A stretch of DNA of 64,000 nt from JACIYW01 sp014359745 (GCA_050433985.1 JBNPWE010000011.1:42847-106846); one strand, 5' to 3'. Numbered from the stretch's first letter, positions 27,679-36,771 are shown. The notes: a model not told the origin generated them from the sequence alone. Numbers and translations: made by a program.

Positions 27679-27770
27679 GGGATTTGCGTATTTGGGCCAA
27701 GATGAAGCGAAAGGGCGTTTTCTTCTGTGGTCAAAGTGTGGACCTGATTGAGCGCACCACGCGCTAAGGC
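27679..27770. repeat. dispersed intergenic repeat, copy B
   Basis: Second copy of the element at 22689-22781, same orientation, starting 23 bases after the MaoC gene stop and reaching into the 3' end of the convergent CMD-family gene by a few bases. Contains the same 18-base core (27696-27713). Confidence 0.7.
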
Positions 27771-28327
27771 GCGGCGAACGGATCGGTCGTGTCATCCGGC
27801 AGCGGCACCCTGAACGCATTGATAGTCATGGAAATCAGCGTGTAATAGCCAAGGATGCCCACCAGTTCCACCACGGTTCTGGTACCAAACTGCGCGACGG
27901 CCCGCGCATAAACCGCGTCGCTTACCGCATGATCGCGGTGCAGCGAGGTGGCGAAGTCGTAAAGAACCGCCTCGTCCTCATGATCAAAGGATGGGGCGGC
28001 GCCGGTGCGGATCGCCTCTATCACCCGCGGGTCCACCCCGGCCTTTTCGGCGATCGGCGCGTGACCGGCCCATTCGAACCCGGCCTTCCAGAACGCCCCG
28101 GTTATCAGGATCGCCAGCTCGCTCAGCCGGGGCGGCAGCGATGTATCGAACCGGCAGAACGCCCCCAGCGCCTGCGCCTTGTCGGCCAGGCCCGCGCTTT
28201 GAAGCCAGACGCGCAGCGGTCCCTGAACCACCCCGCGCGGCCCATTGACGATGGCATCGTGAATCATCTTTTGCTCTGCCGACAGGGTGTCGGGGTCAAG
28301 AACCGGGGGGCGGGGAAAGGACGTCAT
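27764..28327 (-). CDS. carboxymuconolactone decarboxylase (AhpD-like) family protein
   Basis: A 187-residue all-helical CMD-family protein. The region LSELAILITGAFWKAGFEWAGH (about residues 68-89) matches the CMD core, with the E-W-x-x-H pattern. The Cys-x-x-Cys of AhpD peroxidase partners is absent, so a decarboxylase-like or unknown activity is more likely. ATG 28327 marks the conserved start; the same frame stays open far upstream without homology. It follows the TauE gene on the same strand. Confidence 0.85.
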   Translation of the reverse strand: MTSFPRPPVLDPDTLSAEQKMIHDAIVNGPRGVVQGPLRVWLQSAGLADKAQALGAFCRFDTSLPPRLSELAILITGAFWKAGFEWAGHAPIAEKAGVDPRVIEAIRTGAAPSFDHEDEAVLYDFATSLHRDHAVSDAVYARAVAQFGTRTVVELVGILGYYTLISMTINAFRVPLPDDTTDPFAAP

Positions 28328-28362
28328 GGTCAGTATCCTTGTAAACAGGATGGATGGTCGCG

Positions 28363-29205
28363 TCAGCCGGACGCGCCGTTGATCAGAAGGGCCAGAAAGC
28401 GCAGGCAGACGGTGACAAGGAACAGACCGAACAGCACCTCCATCCGGCGGCGCGGCAGCGCGTGCGCCATCCGCACACCAAGCGGCGCGGTCAGAAGCGT
28501 TGCAGGCACGAACAGCGCCACGCCAAGCAATGACACGAAACCGATCGCGTCGGGCGGAAGGCCCGCTCTGCCCCACCCCGCCAGCACATATCCCACCGTA
28601 CCGGGAACCGAGATCAGCACCCCAACCCCGGCCGAGGTTGCCACCGCGGGGTGTATGGCGCGGCCGTGCAGCGTCAGGCACAGGGTGGAAAGCACGCCGC
28701 CCCCAACCCCCATCAGCGCCGAAAGCCCGCCGATAACCGCGCCGTAGGTCCACAATAGCGGGCCCTTGGGCATCGTTTGCGCCACCACCCATGTGACGCG
28801 CCCGAACAGCAGCTTTACGATGCTGATCGATGCCACAACCACAAAGACCAGTTGAAACACCCAGGGCGCGGCATAACGCGCAATCGCCGCCCCTCCCAGA
28901 ACCCCGGCCAGAATCGGCAGGGCCCAGCCACGCAGCACCGACAGATCCACCGCGCCCCGCCGGTAATGCGCCCACGCCGACCGTATCGAGGTGGGCACGA
29001 TGATCGCAAGCGATGTGCCGACCGCCAGAGGCATCGCCACGCTGTCATCGATATGCAGGACGGCAAACAGTTCGAACAGGATCGGCACCGCGATCGCACC
29101 GCCGCCAACCCCGAAAAGCCCGGCCAGTATACCCATGGCCGCCCCGCCGACCGCCAGCATGGCCACGACCCATGCGAATATCTGTGGTTCCATTCCGAAG
29201 ATCAT
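28363..29205 (-). CDS. TauE/SafE-family membrane permease
   Basis: A 280-residue integral membrane protein with about eight hydrophobic helices and the duplicated glycine-rich motif GILAGLFGVGGGAIAVP (near residues 23-39) and SALMGVGGGVLS, the hallmark of the TauE/SafE (DUF81) family that exports sulfite, sulfoacetate or other organic anions. I prefer ATG 29205 (AGGA nine bases upstream) over ATG 29214. Followed on the same strand by the CMD protein. Confidence 0.88.
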   Translation of the reverse strand: MIFGMEPQIFAWVVAMLAVGGAAMGILAGLFGVGGGAIAVPILFELFAVLHIDDSVAMPLAVGTSLAIIVPTSIRSAWAHYRRGAVDLSVLRGWALPILAGVLGGAAIARYAAPWVFQLVFVVVASISIVKLLFGRVTWVVAQTMPKGPLLWTYGAVIGGLSALMGVGGGVLSTLCLTLHGRAIHPAVATSAGVGVLISVPGTVGYVLAGWGRAGLPPDAIGFVSLLGVALFVPATLLTAPLGVRMAHALPRRRMEVLFGLFLVTVCLRFLALLINGASG

Positions 29206-29480
29206 GTGCAACATTCCTGTACAAACCCCGCGCCCGCCTCGCTATCCGCATACAGCCCCGACCACCAGAGCGAAGGCGCCAACCGCATTCTTTCCCGCGC
29301 GTCGAAATGGGCGGTCGAGGGGGTTACGAAGGCGCTTTTCGAGGCCGCCGACGCCGCATCGCTGATGACGGGCAGCGCCCTGATCCTTGCCGCCCGCCCA
29401 GACCGGGGTTGCACGCGAAGGGGGGATTGTTATGGTCGGGCCACGCCGGGCCAACCGATTTTCCCGGCCAGGGGGCCTTG

Positions 29481-30419
29481 ATGAACAGAACCGCCGGGCT
29501 GAATGCCGATCTGCTGAAAGCGGCGCTGACTGGGCTGACCGGCCCCGACAAAAGCATGGACCCCAAGTGGTTCTATGATCGGGCGGGCAGCGCGCTGTTC
29601 GAACGGATAACCCGCCTGCCGGAATATTATCCCACGCGCACCGAAACCGCGATTCTGACAGCGGGCATCGCCCGGATCGCGGCCCATGTGCCAAAGGGCA
29701 GCGCGCTGGTCGAACTGGGCAGTGGCGCAAGCGTCAAGACCCGCATCCTGCTGGATGGTCTGCACGATCTTGCCGCCTATCTGCCCGTCGATGTGTCCGA
29801 AAGCTTTCTGCGCCAGGTCGCAGCCGATCTGGACCGCGCCTATCCGGCGTTGCCGGTGGTACCGATCATTGCCGATTTCATGGCGCCGCTGCGCCTGCCC
29901 GCAGCCTATGCCGATCATCCGAAGGTGGGGTTCTTTCCGGGATCGACCATCGGCAATCTGGAACCCGACCGCGCGCGCGCGTTGCTGGCCAGTGTCCGGC
30001 AATGGCCGGGGATCGCCGCATTCATCGTCGGCATCGATCTGGTCAAGGATGTTGAGACGCTGGTGCAGGCCTATGATGACGCGGCGGGGGTGACGGCGGC
30101 GTTCAACCGCAACCTGCTGGTGCGCCTCAACCGCGAGGCGGGGGCCCGTTTCGACCCCGACACCTTTGACCATGAGGCGCGGTGGAACCCCGATCTGGCC
30201 CGCATGGAAATGCATCTGGTCAGCCGTGTTGAACAAGGCGTGGCAATCGGGCCGGGGATGGCGCGGTTTGCGGCGGGCGAGTCGATCCATACCGAAAGCA
30301 GCCACAAATACACCCGAGACAGCTTTGACGATCTGGCGCGGGCGGCGGGCTGGCGCCGGGATACGTTTTTGAGCGATGCGCAGGACCATTTTGCGGTGAC
30401 GGTGCTGTTGCCCGGCTGA
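29481..30419 (+). CDS. egtD: L-histidine N-alpha-methyltransferase (ergothioneine synthesis)
   Basis: A 312-residue EgtD: trimethylates histidine to hercynine with SAM. The N-terminal PKWFYDRAGSALFERITRLP (about 27-46), SAM-binding VELGSGASVKTR (about 75-86) and FFPGSTIGN (about 155-163) fit the family. AGGGGG precedes ATG 29481. EgtB, the usual neighbour, is not in the window, so sulfoxide synthesis must be encoded elsewhere or hercynine is the end product. The 275 bases before it show no convincing gene. Confidence 0.93.
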   Translation: MNRTAGLNADLLKAALTGLTGPDKSMDPKWFYDRAGSALFERITRLPEYYPTRTETAILTAGIARIAAHVPKGSALVELGSGASVKTRILLDGLHDLAAYLPVDVSESFLRQVAADLDRAYPALPVVPIIADFMAPLRLPAAYADHPKVGFFPGSTIGNLEPDRARALLASVRQWPGIAAFIVGIDLVKDVETLVQAYDDAAGVTAAFNRNLLVRLNREAGARFDPDTFDHEARWNPDLARMEMHLVSRVEQGVAIGPGMARFAAGESIHTESSHKYTRDSFDDLARAAGWRRDTFLSDAQDHFAVTVLLPG

Positions 30420-30429
30420 TCGTGCCTGT

Positions 30430-31890
30430 TCAGAATATCCCGAAATATTCCGTCTGCTCCCATTCCGAAACGGTCATCAGGTACCGTTCCCATTCGGCGC
30501 GCTTCAGATGGGTCAGGTAATCCACGCAGTCATCGCCCAGTGCCTTGCGGAAAAACACCGAGGCCTCGAATGCCTCGATCGCCTCGATCAGGCTTTTGGG
30601 CAGGGCGGGCGCCGCACCCTCATACGGGGTTTCAACCGGGGGCGGCGGGGCAAGGCCGCGCGCGATCCCGTCAAGCCCCGCAAGTATCTGTGCCGCGAAA
30701 AAGTAATAGGGGTTGGCCGTGGGTTCGGCCACGCGGTTCTCGATCCGGCTGGCAGGATCGCCCGGCGCCATCAGCGACCGGATCATCGCGCCGCGATTGT
30801 CGCGCGCCCATTGGATGCGGTCTGGGGCCAGTTGCTGCGGGCGATAGCGCTTGTAGCCGTTCACCGTGGGCGTGGTGAAAACGCAGCTTGGCGCGGCATG
30901 TTCCAGCAGCCCGGCGATCCAGCCGCCGGCCTCAGCCGTCAGCGCCCCATCCCCGGCGGGCATCATCAGGTTACGGCCGGTTTTGGTATCAATCAGCGAC
31001 TGATGCAGGTGCCAGCCGCTGGCGGCGGCGTTTTCCACCTTGGGGCGGCACATGAAGGTGGCGTGCAGCCCGCGCCGCGCGCACACCTCTTTGACCAGCG
31101 TGCGGAACATCACCATGTTGTCGGCATGGGCAAGCGGCGTATCGGGATCAAAGGTGAATTCGATCTGGCTTGGCCCCATCTCGACCTCGGTCGAACGCAC
31201 CGGCAGGCCGATCTGCTGGCAATTGCGGCGCAGATCATCAATCACCGGTTCCATCATCGCATAGCGAATCTCGGTCAGGTACTGATATCCGGGCGCAAAG
31301 TTGCGGGTCAGCGGCGGCGCGGCGGGAAAGGTGGCATCAACATGTTCGCGCCGGGGATCGACCACTTCGAAGACATGAAATTCCACCTCCAGCCCGGTCA
31401 CCAGATTCATCCCCTTATCGGCCAGCCGCGCCATCGCCGATTTCAGCACTCCGCGCGGCGAAAACGGTATGGGATCGCCCGACCGAAACACCGGATCGCA
31501 TAATACCCATGCCGAATGCGGCGACCAGGGCAGCACCCGGAACGTGGCCGGATCGGGCACCATCAGGAAATCGCCGCCCCCCCGCATCACCCCGCCAAAG
31601 CCGCCGCCATCCGCATCCCAGATCGGAAAGACGGTGCGATGCGCGGTGTCTTTCAAAAGCAGCGTCGAGGTCAGCGCGATACCGCTGGTAAAGGCCGACA
31701 CCAGCGCATCGGCTACCACCGTCTTGCCGCGCAGGATGCCATGCTGATCGGCAAAGAGCACCCGCACGGTTTCCAGATCACTGGCCACCACGCGCGCCAG
31801 CAGTTCGGCGGCGCGATCCACCGTATCCGCATCCAACAGGCCCATCCGCGCCAGCGCGCCACTCGCCACCTTCAACTTGAAATCGCTCAC
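30430..31890 (-). CDS. glutamine synthetase-family ligase (gamma-glutamyl-amide synthetase type)
   Basis: A 486-residue GS-fold enzyme. N-terminal beta-grasp (about 25-110); catalytic motifs GLEVEFHVFE (acidic metal ligands), GWHLHQ, the Arg/Asn segment ARDNRGAMIR and RIENRVAEPTANPYY. The sequence is of the divergent GS group that glutamylates amines (as in PuuA or the aniline enzymes) rather than ammonia-fixing GlnA. Initiates at GTG 31890 behind AGAGGGG. Just downstream of, and probably co-transcribed with, a Rieske oxygenase gene. Amine substrate unknown. Confidence 0.85.
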   Translation of the reverse strand: MSDFKLKVASGALARMGLLDADTVDRAAELLARVVASDLETVRVLFADQHGILRGKTVVADALVSAFTSGIALTSTLLLKDTAHRTVFPIWDADGGGFGGVMRGGGDFLMVPDPATFRVLPWSPHSAWVLCDPVFRSGDPIPFSPRGVLKSAMARLADKGMNLVTGLEVEFHVFEVVDPRREHVDATFPAAPPLTRNFAPGYQYLTEIRYAMMEPVIDDLRRNCQQIGLPVRSTEVEMGPSQIEFTFDPDTPLAHADNMVMFRTLVKEVCARRGLHATFMCRPKVENAAASGWHLHQSLIDTKTGRNLMMPAGDGALTAEAGGWIAGLLEHAAPSCVFTTPTVNGYKRYRPQQLAPDRIQWARDNRGAMIRSLMAPGDPASRIENRVAEPTANPYYFFAAQILAGLDGIARGLAPPPPVETPYEGAAPALPKSLIEAIEAFEASVFFRKALGDDCVDYLTHLKRAEWERYLMTVSEWEQTEYFGIF

Positions 31891-31943
31891 GCTGGCCCCT
31901 CTCGCCCGGTTGCGTCAATTGTTATCCGGCGCAGGCCCCCGCG

Positions 31944-33269
31944 TCATCTCGGAATGCGCGCATCCCACCCCGCGCACCCCGCGCGCCGCGCCGCATCACC
32001 GTCTGTCGAGGCGCGCAGCCAGTCGCCGGTTTCGGCGATCGTGTCGTTCGACACAGGGCCGTAAACCGCTTTTGGGTCAACGCCATTCCGCATCGGCAGC
32101 GCATCTTCCCGGCCCTCTTTCAGCGCGGCAATGGCCGCGCGCAGCATCCGGCGGTAGCGGATGATCGCGACATCGGTCTTGCCCAGATGTTCGCGGGTGC
32201 GATCAAAAATCGGGCCGGGGCTTTCCACCGCCCATTGATCATGCACGTTGATATCCAGCCCCATGCCGGTATAGGTCTCGCGCGCCTGTTCCTCGGGGTC
32301 AAAGCCATAATTGTTGGCCTTGTTGCGGATCGGCGCATAATCGGGCAGGCGGTGTTCCTTGAGGCGCTGTTCGCGCATCTTCGCCTTGTTGACCGGCGCG
32401 CCAAAACTGGTGAACATGGAATACCAGTAGCAGTTTTCATCGTCGATCGGCACATGCCACTGGGTGATGATCATCTCGCGCGACATGGGGATGGAGATCG
32501 CTTCGGGGAAGATCTGGTTGGTGACGCGCACATGGGTCTTGCCCCCTTCCAGATGCCGCAGCGCGATCAGGCGCAGGCCATATTCGGTTTCCTCCACAAT
32601 GATCTCGGGGCGGGGATATTCGCGCAAAAGCCGCGTCATGGGAATATCGGTATCGGCGGCCTTGTCGCGGAACTGTTTGCCGTAGCTGTCGGCGGGGTCT
32701 TCATCTTGCAGGAACCGGTGCAGGAATGACGCGTGGGCGGGATCGATTCCCACCTCCATCGCTTGCAGCCAGTTGCAGGCCCACAGCCCCTTGAACGCGA
32801 ACACATGGGTTTCTGGGGCGCGAAAACAGTCGAAATTCGGGAATTCCGGCGGCGCGCCCGGCCCCATAAAGGCAAAGATGATACCGTTCTTTTCCACGAC
32901 TGGATAGGATGCCACGCGGATCTGTTCATGCATCCGCGATCCTTCGGGTTCGCCCGGTTGTTCCACGCATTGGCCGGTGCGGTCAAAATGCCAGCCGTGG
33001 AACGGGCAGCGCAGGCCGTTATCTTCCAGCCGCCCGAAACACAGATCGGCACCGCGATGCGGGCAGGCGCGGTCAATCAGGCCCAGCTTGCCCGTCGAGT
33101 CGCGAAACAGCACCAGATCCTCGCCCAGCAGTTTGACCGGTACGACCGGGCGCTTGCCCTGCAATTCATCGGCCAGCGCGACGGGTTGCCAGTACCGCCG
33201 CATCACCGCGCCCGCGTCCGTGCCGGGGCCGGTGCGGGTGATGGTTTCATTCAGTTCGCGGCTGATCAT
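31944..33269 (-). CDS. Rieske ring-hydroxylating oxygenase, alpha subunit
   Basis: A 441-residue oxygenase component. Rieske ligands CPHRG and CPFHGWHF (about residues 69-95). The mononuclear iron site is in the VGIDPAHASFLHRF segment (two His about five apart), with a later Asp. Length and single-subunit look match VanA/phthalate-4,5-dioxygenase (group I) enzymes. No reductase or ferredoxin gene is near, so electrons must come from another locus. Divergent from the IclR gene, which probably controls it. Confidence 0.88.
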   Translation of the reverse strand: MISRELNETITRTGPGTDAGAVMRRYWQPVALADELQGKRPVVPVKLLGEDLVLFRDSTGKLGLIDRACPHRGADLCFGRLEDNGLRCPFHGWHFDRTGQCVEQPGEPEGSRMHEQIRVASYPVVEKNGIIFAFMGPGAPPEFPNFDCFRAPETHVFAFKGLWACNWLQAMEVGIDPAHASFLHRFLQDEDPADSYGKQFRDKAADTDIPMTRLLREYPRPEIIVEETEYGLRLIALRHLEGGKTHVRVTNQIFPEAISIPMSREMIITQWHVPIDDENCYWYSMFTSFGAPVNKAKMREQRLKEHRLPDYAPIRNKANNYGFDPEEQARETYTGMGLDINVHDQWAVESPGPIFDRTREHLGKTDVAIIRYRRMLRAAIAALKEGREDALPMRNGVDPKAVYGPVSNDTIAETGDWLRASTDGDAARRAGCAGWDARIPR

Positions 33270-33305
33270 GGCGCGGCTCCGTTCTATCGTGGTACATGAC
33301 TTTTG

Positions 33306-33322
33306 GTCGTATAACGCACGAC
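33306..33322. promoter_or_regulatory. inverted repeat between Rieske oxygenase and IclR genes
   Basis: GTCGT-N7-ACGAC, followed by an A/T-rich stretch, in the 131-base divergent region. A plausible IclR operator controlling both directions; pattern only. Confidence 0.4.
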
Positions 33323-33400
33323 TGATTTTTTAACAAACAAATTGGGGCATACCAGCCTTGAAATTCATGCTATCAGGCGACAAGATCGCGAAAGCCCGCC

Positions 33401-34180
33401 ATGCAAGATCACGACCCGCCGATACCCGAGCGCGACATCTCCACCACCTTTGCCAAGGGGCTGGCGGTACTGCGCGTCTTTGACGATACGCACAGCCATC
33501 TGACCCTGTCCGAAGTCGCAGCACTGACCGGGTTCGACCGGGCGGCGGTGCGGCGGTTGATGCTGACACTGGTGCATCTGGGCTATGCGCGGCGCGACGG
33601 GCGGCGGTTTTCGCTGACGCCGCGCGTGCTGATCCTTGCGGGCAGTTTCCTGCGCGGCAACCGGTTTGGCACCCATGTGCAACCGATCCTGAATCGATAC
33701 GCCAGCCTGATCGGCAGCACCGTTTCCATCGCCATCGCCGACGATCACAGCGCCGTCTATGTCGCGCAATCGGTGATGCAGGAACATGAAATCTCGTTCG
33801 GCTTTACCATCGGCAGCCGCCTGCCGCTGCTGTCCACCGCGTTGGGGCGGATGTTGCTGGCGTATGGCGATCCCGAATGGGTCGGGGGCGTGCTGCGCCG
33901 CGCGCCCTTGCCCGCCCATACCGCCCGCACCCTGCAAGACCGCGACGCGATCGCCCGCGCGGTTGCGCAGGTCCGCGCCGATGGGTATGCGGTGGTGACG
34001 GCCGAATTTGAGCCAGGCATCACCGGCTATGCCGTGGCCATCGGCGGCTTGGGCGCGGCCCGCGCCGTGATCGGCACCTCGCGCCCCGAATCCGACGCGG
34101 CCGATCCGGCGCCCATCATCGCCCGCCTGCATGACGCCGCGCGCGAGATCGTGCAGACCGGGGTTTTCGACGGCTGGTAA
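33401..34180 (+). CDS. IclR-family transcriptional regulator
   Basis: A 259-residue IclR protein. N-terminal winged helix (about residues 15-75: FAKGLAVLRVFD then LSEVAALTGFDRAAVRRLM) and C-terminal effector domain (about 80-255, FTIGSRLPLLSTALGRMLLA). PcaR/PcaU-type members control aromatic catabolism; here it is divergent from the Rieske/GS pair and is most likely their regulator. Confidence 0.9.
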   Translation: MQDHDPPIPERDISTTFAKGLAVLRVFDDTHSHLTLSEVAALTGFDRAAVRRLMLTLVHLGYARRDGRRFSLTPRVLILAGSFLRGNRFGTHVQPILNRYASLIGSTVSIAIADDHSAVYVAQSVMQEHEISFGFTIGSRLPLLSTALGRMLLAYGDPEWVGGVLRRAPLPAHTARTLQDRDAIARAVAQVRADGYAVVTAEFEPGITGYAVAIGGLGAARAVIGTSRPESDAADPAPIIARLHDAAREIVQTGVFDGW

Positions 34181-34188
34181 GGCCCCGG

Positions 34189-35652
34189 TCAGCCCGCGCC
34201 CGGGCCTTTGTAATCCGCCAGCCTGATACCAGCCTTCGCACAGGCCCGCAGCGCCGGGCCGGGCGCCCAGACCACCGGGTCTTCGCCCGCCAGTTCCTCA
34301 AGCTGCTCCACGATCCGTGCAGCACCGATCGTGTCGGCATAGTGCATCAGCCCGCCGCGCCAGCGTGGAAAGCCATAGCCGAATACCGTGACCAGATCGA
34401 TATCGCGGGCCGATGCCCCGATGCCCTCGGCCAGAATATCCGCCGCCTCGTTGATCATCGCCAACAGCAGGCGGCGGCGCATCTCATCTGCGGAAAATTC
34501 GCGCCGCGTGACCTTGGCGAACCAGCTTTCCTCGCGCACCAGATCCTCGATCAGCGGATCAACCACCGTGCCGCCCCCGCCCGGATAACGGTACCAGCCC
34601 ACGCCCACCTTCTTGCCCAGCCGCCCCTCTTCCACCATCCGGTCGGAGATGGGGATGTAACGGCGCGCCGGGTCGCGCGTGGCCGCCTGCCGTTTGCGGG
34701 CGGCATAGGCGATATCGAGGCCGGAAAGATCCTGCGCCTCGTAAGGGCCCATGGCATAGCCGAAATCGACCATCGCCTCGTCGAGTTCCCAAGGGTTGGT
34801 GCCGTCCATCAACAGCGTATCGGCCGCCTCGCGATAGCGCGCGAGGATCCGGTTGCCGATAAACCCGTCGCAGACCCCGGCCAACACCGGGATTTTGCGC
34901 AACCGCCTGGCCAACGCAAACCCTGTCGCCAGCGCCACATCCGAGGTGGCATCGCCGCGCACGATTTCCAGCAATTTCATGATATGGGCGGGGGCGAAGA
35001 AATGCAGGCCCACAAGGCGCGCAGGGTCGTCAAGGATCGCGGCGATTTCATTCACATCCAGATAGGATGTGTTGGTGGCAAGCACGGCATCCTTGGGCAA
35101 TGCGGCTTGCAACGCGCGAAACACGGTTTGCTTGACCTCCATGCTTTCGAACGCGGCTTCAATGGCGATCTGTGCCCCGGCGCCCGCCGCGTAATCGGTG
35201 GTGATGGTCAGCGCGGCGCGCAACTTGTCGGCCTGCGCGGGCGTGATCAGGCCGCATTCAAGGCTGGCCCCGATGATCTTTTCCACATTGCCACGGGCGC
35301 GCACCACGCCGTCATCATCGGTTTCCAGCAGCGCAACGGAAATCCCGGCCGACAGCAGCGCATAGGCGATGCCCGCCCCCATGGTGCCGCCGCCAACCAC
35401 AACCGCCTGCGTCACATCTACAGGCGCGGCGGTCAGCCAATCGGGCGCGCGCGCGGCGCGTTCGGCGAAAAAGATGTGGCTTAGCGCCCGGTCCTGATCG
35501 GAATCGTGCAATTCCAGAAACGCGCTGCGTTCCCGGATCATCGCCTCGGCAAAGGGGGTGCTGGCCGACATTTCCACCCGGTCAAACCCCGCCTCCGCCT
35601 CGGCCCAGTTGACGGCCGCAACCGGCCCCTCGCGATGCCAGGTTATCTCCAT
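34189..35652 (-). CDS. 3-hydroxyacyl-CoA dehydrogenase (likely 3-hydroxyadipyl-CoA)
   Basis: A 487-residue FadB-like enzyme without its enoyl-CoA hydratase half. About 75 linker-like residues remain at the N-terminus; then the NAD-binding domain with GGGTMGAGIAYALLSAG (about 87-103), the C-terminal dehydrogenase domain (LRKIPVLAGVCDGFIGNRI) and a second half domain ending GYGFPRWRGG. Directly downstream of boxR, so probably for 3-hydroxyadipyl-CoA oxidation in the lower part of the box pathway, analogous to PaaH. Confidence 0.87.
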   Translation of the reverse strand: MEITWHREGPVAAVNWAEAEAGFDRVEMSASTPFAEAMIRERSAFLELHDSDQDRALSHIFFAERAARAPDWLTAAPVDVTQAVVVGGGTMGAGIAYALLSAGISVALLETDDDGVVRARGNVEKIIGASLECGLITPAQADKLRAALTITTDYAAGAGAQIAIEAAFESMEVKQTVFRALQAALPKDAVLATNTSYLDVNEIAAILDDPARLVGLHFFAPAHIMKLLEIVRGDATSDVALATGFALARRLRKIPVLAGVCDGFIGNRILARYREAADTLLMDGTNPWELDEAMVDFGYAMGPYEAQDLSGLDIAYAARKRQAATRDPARRYIPISDRMVEEGRLGKKVGVGWYRYPGGGGTVVDPLIEDLVREESWFAKVTRREFSADEMRRRLLLAMINEAADILAEGIGASARDIDLVTVFGYGFPRWRGGLMHYADTIGAARIVEQLEELAGEDPVVWAPGPALRACAKAGIRLADYKGPGAG

Positions 35653-35673
35653 TCGTGCCCCTATTGTGGTTGT

Positions 35674-36579
35674 TCAGCCCAGAAAACGCCGTTCCCGGAT
35701 CAACGATATCAATTCCTCGATCGAGGCTTCCAGCGGCTTGCCGGTCGTCTCCAACTGCGCCAGCGCCCTTTCATAAAGCACCTCGCGGCTGGTCAGGATG
35801 GATTTAAGCTGCTCCATCGCCTCGGGGTTTCCGGCCATCGGACGGGTATCGCCCTGCGCGCGCACCCGGTTCATGTGATCCGCGGGCGAGGCCCGGACCC
35901 AGATCGTGTGAAAATTCGCCAGCAGGGTCTTGTAGGTTTCGGGTTCGGCAACGATGCCGCCCGCAACCGCCAGGATCATCGTGTCATAGGTGGCGATGAT
36001 CCGGCCAAGCGCCTGCGCCTCCAGCTTGCGATAGCCTTCCTGCCCGTATAGCGCCATCACTTCGTTGACGGGCATACCGCTTTGATCCTCGATCTCGCGG
36101 TTGAGTTCGACAAAGGGCACGCCAATCGCGGCACCCACGGCGGCGCCCAGCGTCGATTTTCCCGCGCCACGCAGACCGATCAGGCAGATGCGATGCGCCC
36201 GCATCGCCTCTATCGGTTCGGGCGCCAGCATGTCCAGCACCCTTTGGCGCAGATCGCTGCTTGCCACCCGAAACAGATCAGCCACACGCAGCGCATCCGA
36301 TGTCCAGGGGTCTTCTTCGCCCATCAGCCATTCGATGCGATGATCCAACGCGATCGCAACACGCTGCAACAGCCCGATGGAGATATTGCCCTCGCCCCCT
36401 TCAAGCTGCGCCAGATAGCGCGGCGAGACGCCCGAGATTTCCGAAAGCACCCGGCGCGGAATGCCCTTTCGTTCACGCGCCTTGCGCACCCGGTCGCCAA
36501 CCCGCAGGATCAGGGCGCTGACCGCATCATCGGCGTCAGGTTCTGTCACCTCGCCCTTGAAATTGGTGATTTCGCTCAT
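35674..36579 (-). CDS. boxR: BoxR: XRE repressor fused to shikimate-kinase-like domain
   Basis: A 301-residue regulator. Residues about 25-90 form an XRE helix-turn-helix (ERKGIPRRVLSEISGVSPRY). Residues about 128-300 resemble shikimate kinase, with the P-loop GLRGAGKSTLG. This architecture is that of BzdR/BoxR, in which the kinase-like domain binds benzoyl-CoA and releases DNA. Location beside boxABC supports BoxR rather than an aroK gene. Two TGCA-type palindromes lie just upstream, suggesting autoregulation. Confidence 0.93.
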   Translation of the reverse strand: MSEITNFKGEVTEPDADDAVSALILRVGDRVRKARERKGIPRRVLSEISGVSPRYLAQLEGGEGNISIGLLQRVAIALDHRIEWLMGEEDPWTSDALRVADLFRVASSDLRQRVLDMLAPEPIEAMRAHRICLIGLRGAGKSTLGAAVGAAIGVPFVELNREIEDQSGMPVNEVMALYGQEGYRKLEAQALGRIIATYDTMILAVAGGIVAEPETYKTLLANFHTIWVRASPADHMNRVRAQGDTRPMAGNPEAMEQLKSILTSREVLYERALAQLETTGKPLEASIEELISLIRERRFLG

Positions 36580-36595
36580 CTAACACGCTGGGTTG

Positions 36596-36609
36596 TGTAC
36601 AATATTGCA
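36596..36609. promoter_or_regulatory. TGCA-type operator upstream of boxR
   Basis: TGTACAATATTGCA, one mismatch from a perfect palindrome, 17 bases before the boxR start. Fits the TGCA-N6-TGCA pattern seen at the other box promoters; TGCA repeats are the known target of the BzdR/BoxR group. Confidence 0.55.
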
Positions 36610-36668
36610 CAAGGGTAACGAAATTGCCGTGAACCTCAATCCCTTTCCACCGGACAGGCGCGGCAGAC

Positions 36669-36682
36669 TGCACTATTTTGCG
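36669..36682. promoter_or_regulatory. second TGCA-type site upstream of boxR
   Basis: TGCACTATTTTGCG, 73 bases from the first site, in the gap between boxA and boxR. Weaker match (last base). Confidence 0.4.
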
Positions 36683-36771
36683 GAAAGGGGCGGCAAAGAC
36701 CACCCAATCAGCGCGCGGATCCCGGCAGGCGGCGGAGCCTTGGCGAAGCGGGCCGGGTCGCAGTGGTATTC

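Noticed and set aside
27764..28975. Long upstream extension of the CMD-family gene
   Set aside because: It runs out of frame through the TauE gene; the conserved CMD sequence begins at ATG 28327.
29202..29414. 70-codon minus-strand frame ahead of the TauE gene
   Set aside because: No recognisable family, no good start signal and overlap with the permease start; probably chance in GC-rich DNA.
35674..36579. Shikimate kinase (aroK) call
   Set aside because: The kinase-like domain is fused to an XRE helix-turn-helix and lies next to boxABC, the architecture of BoxR.
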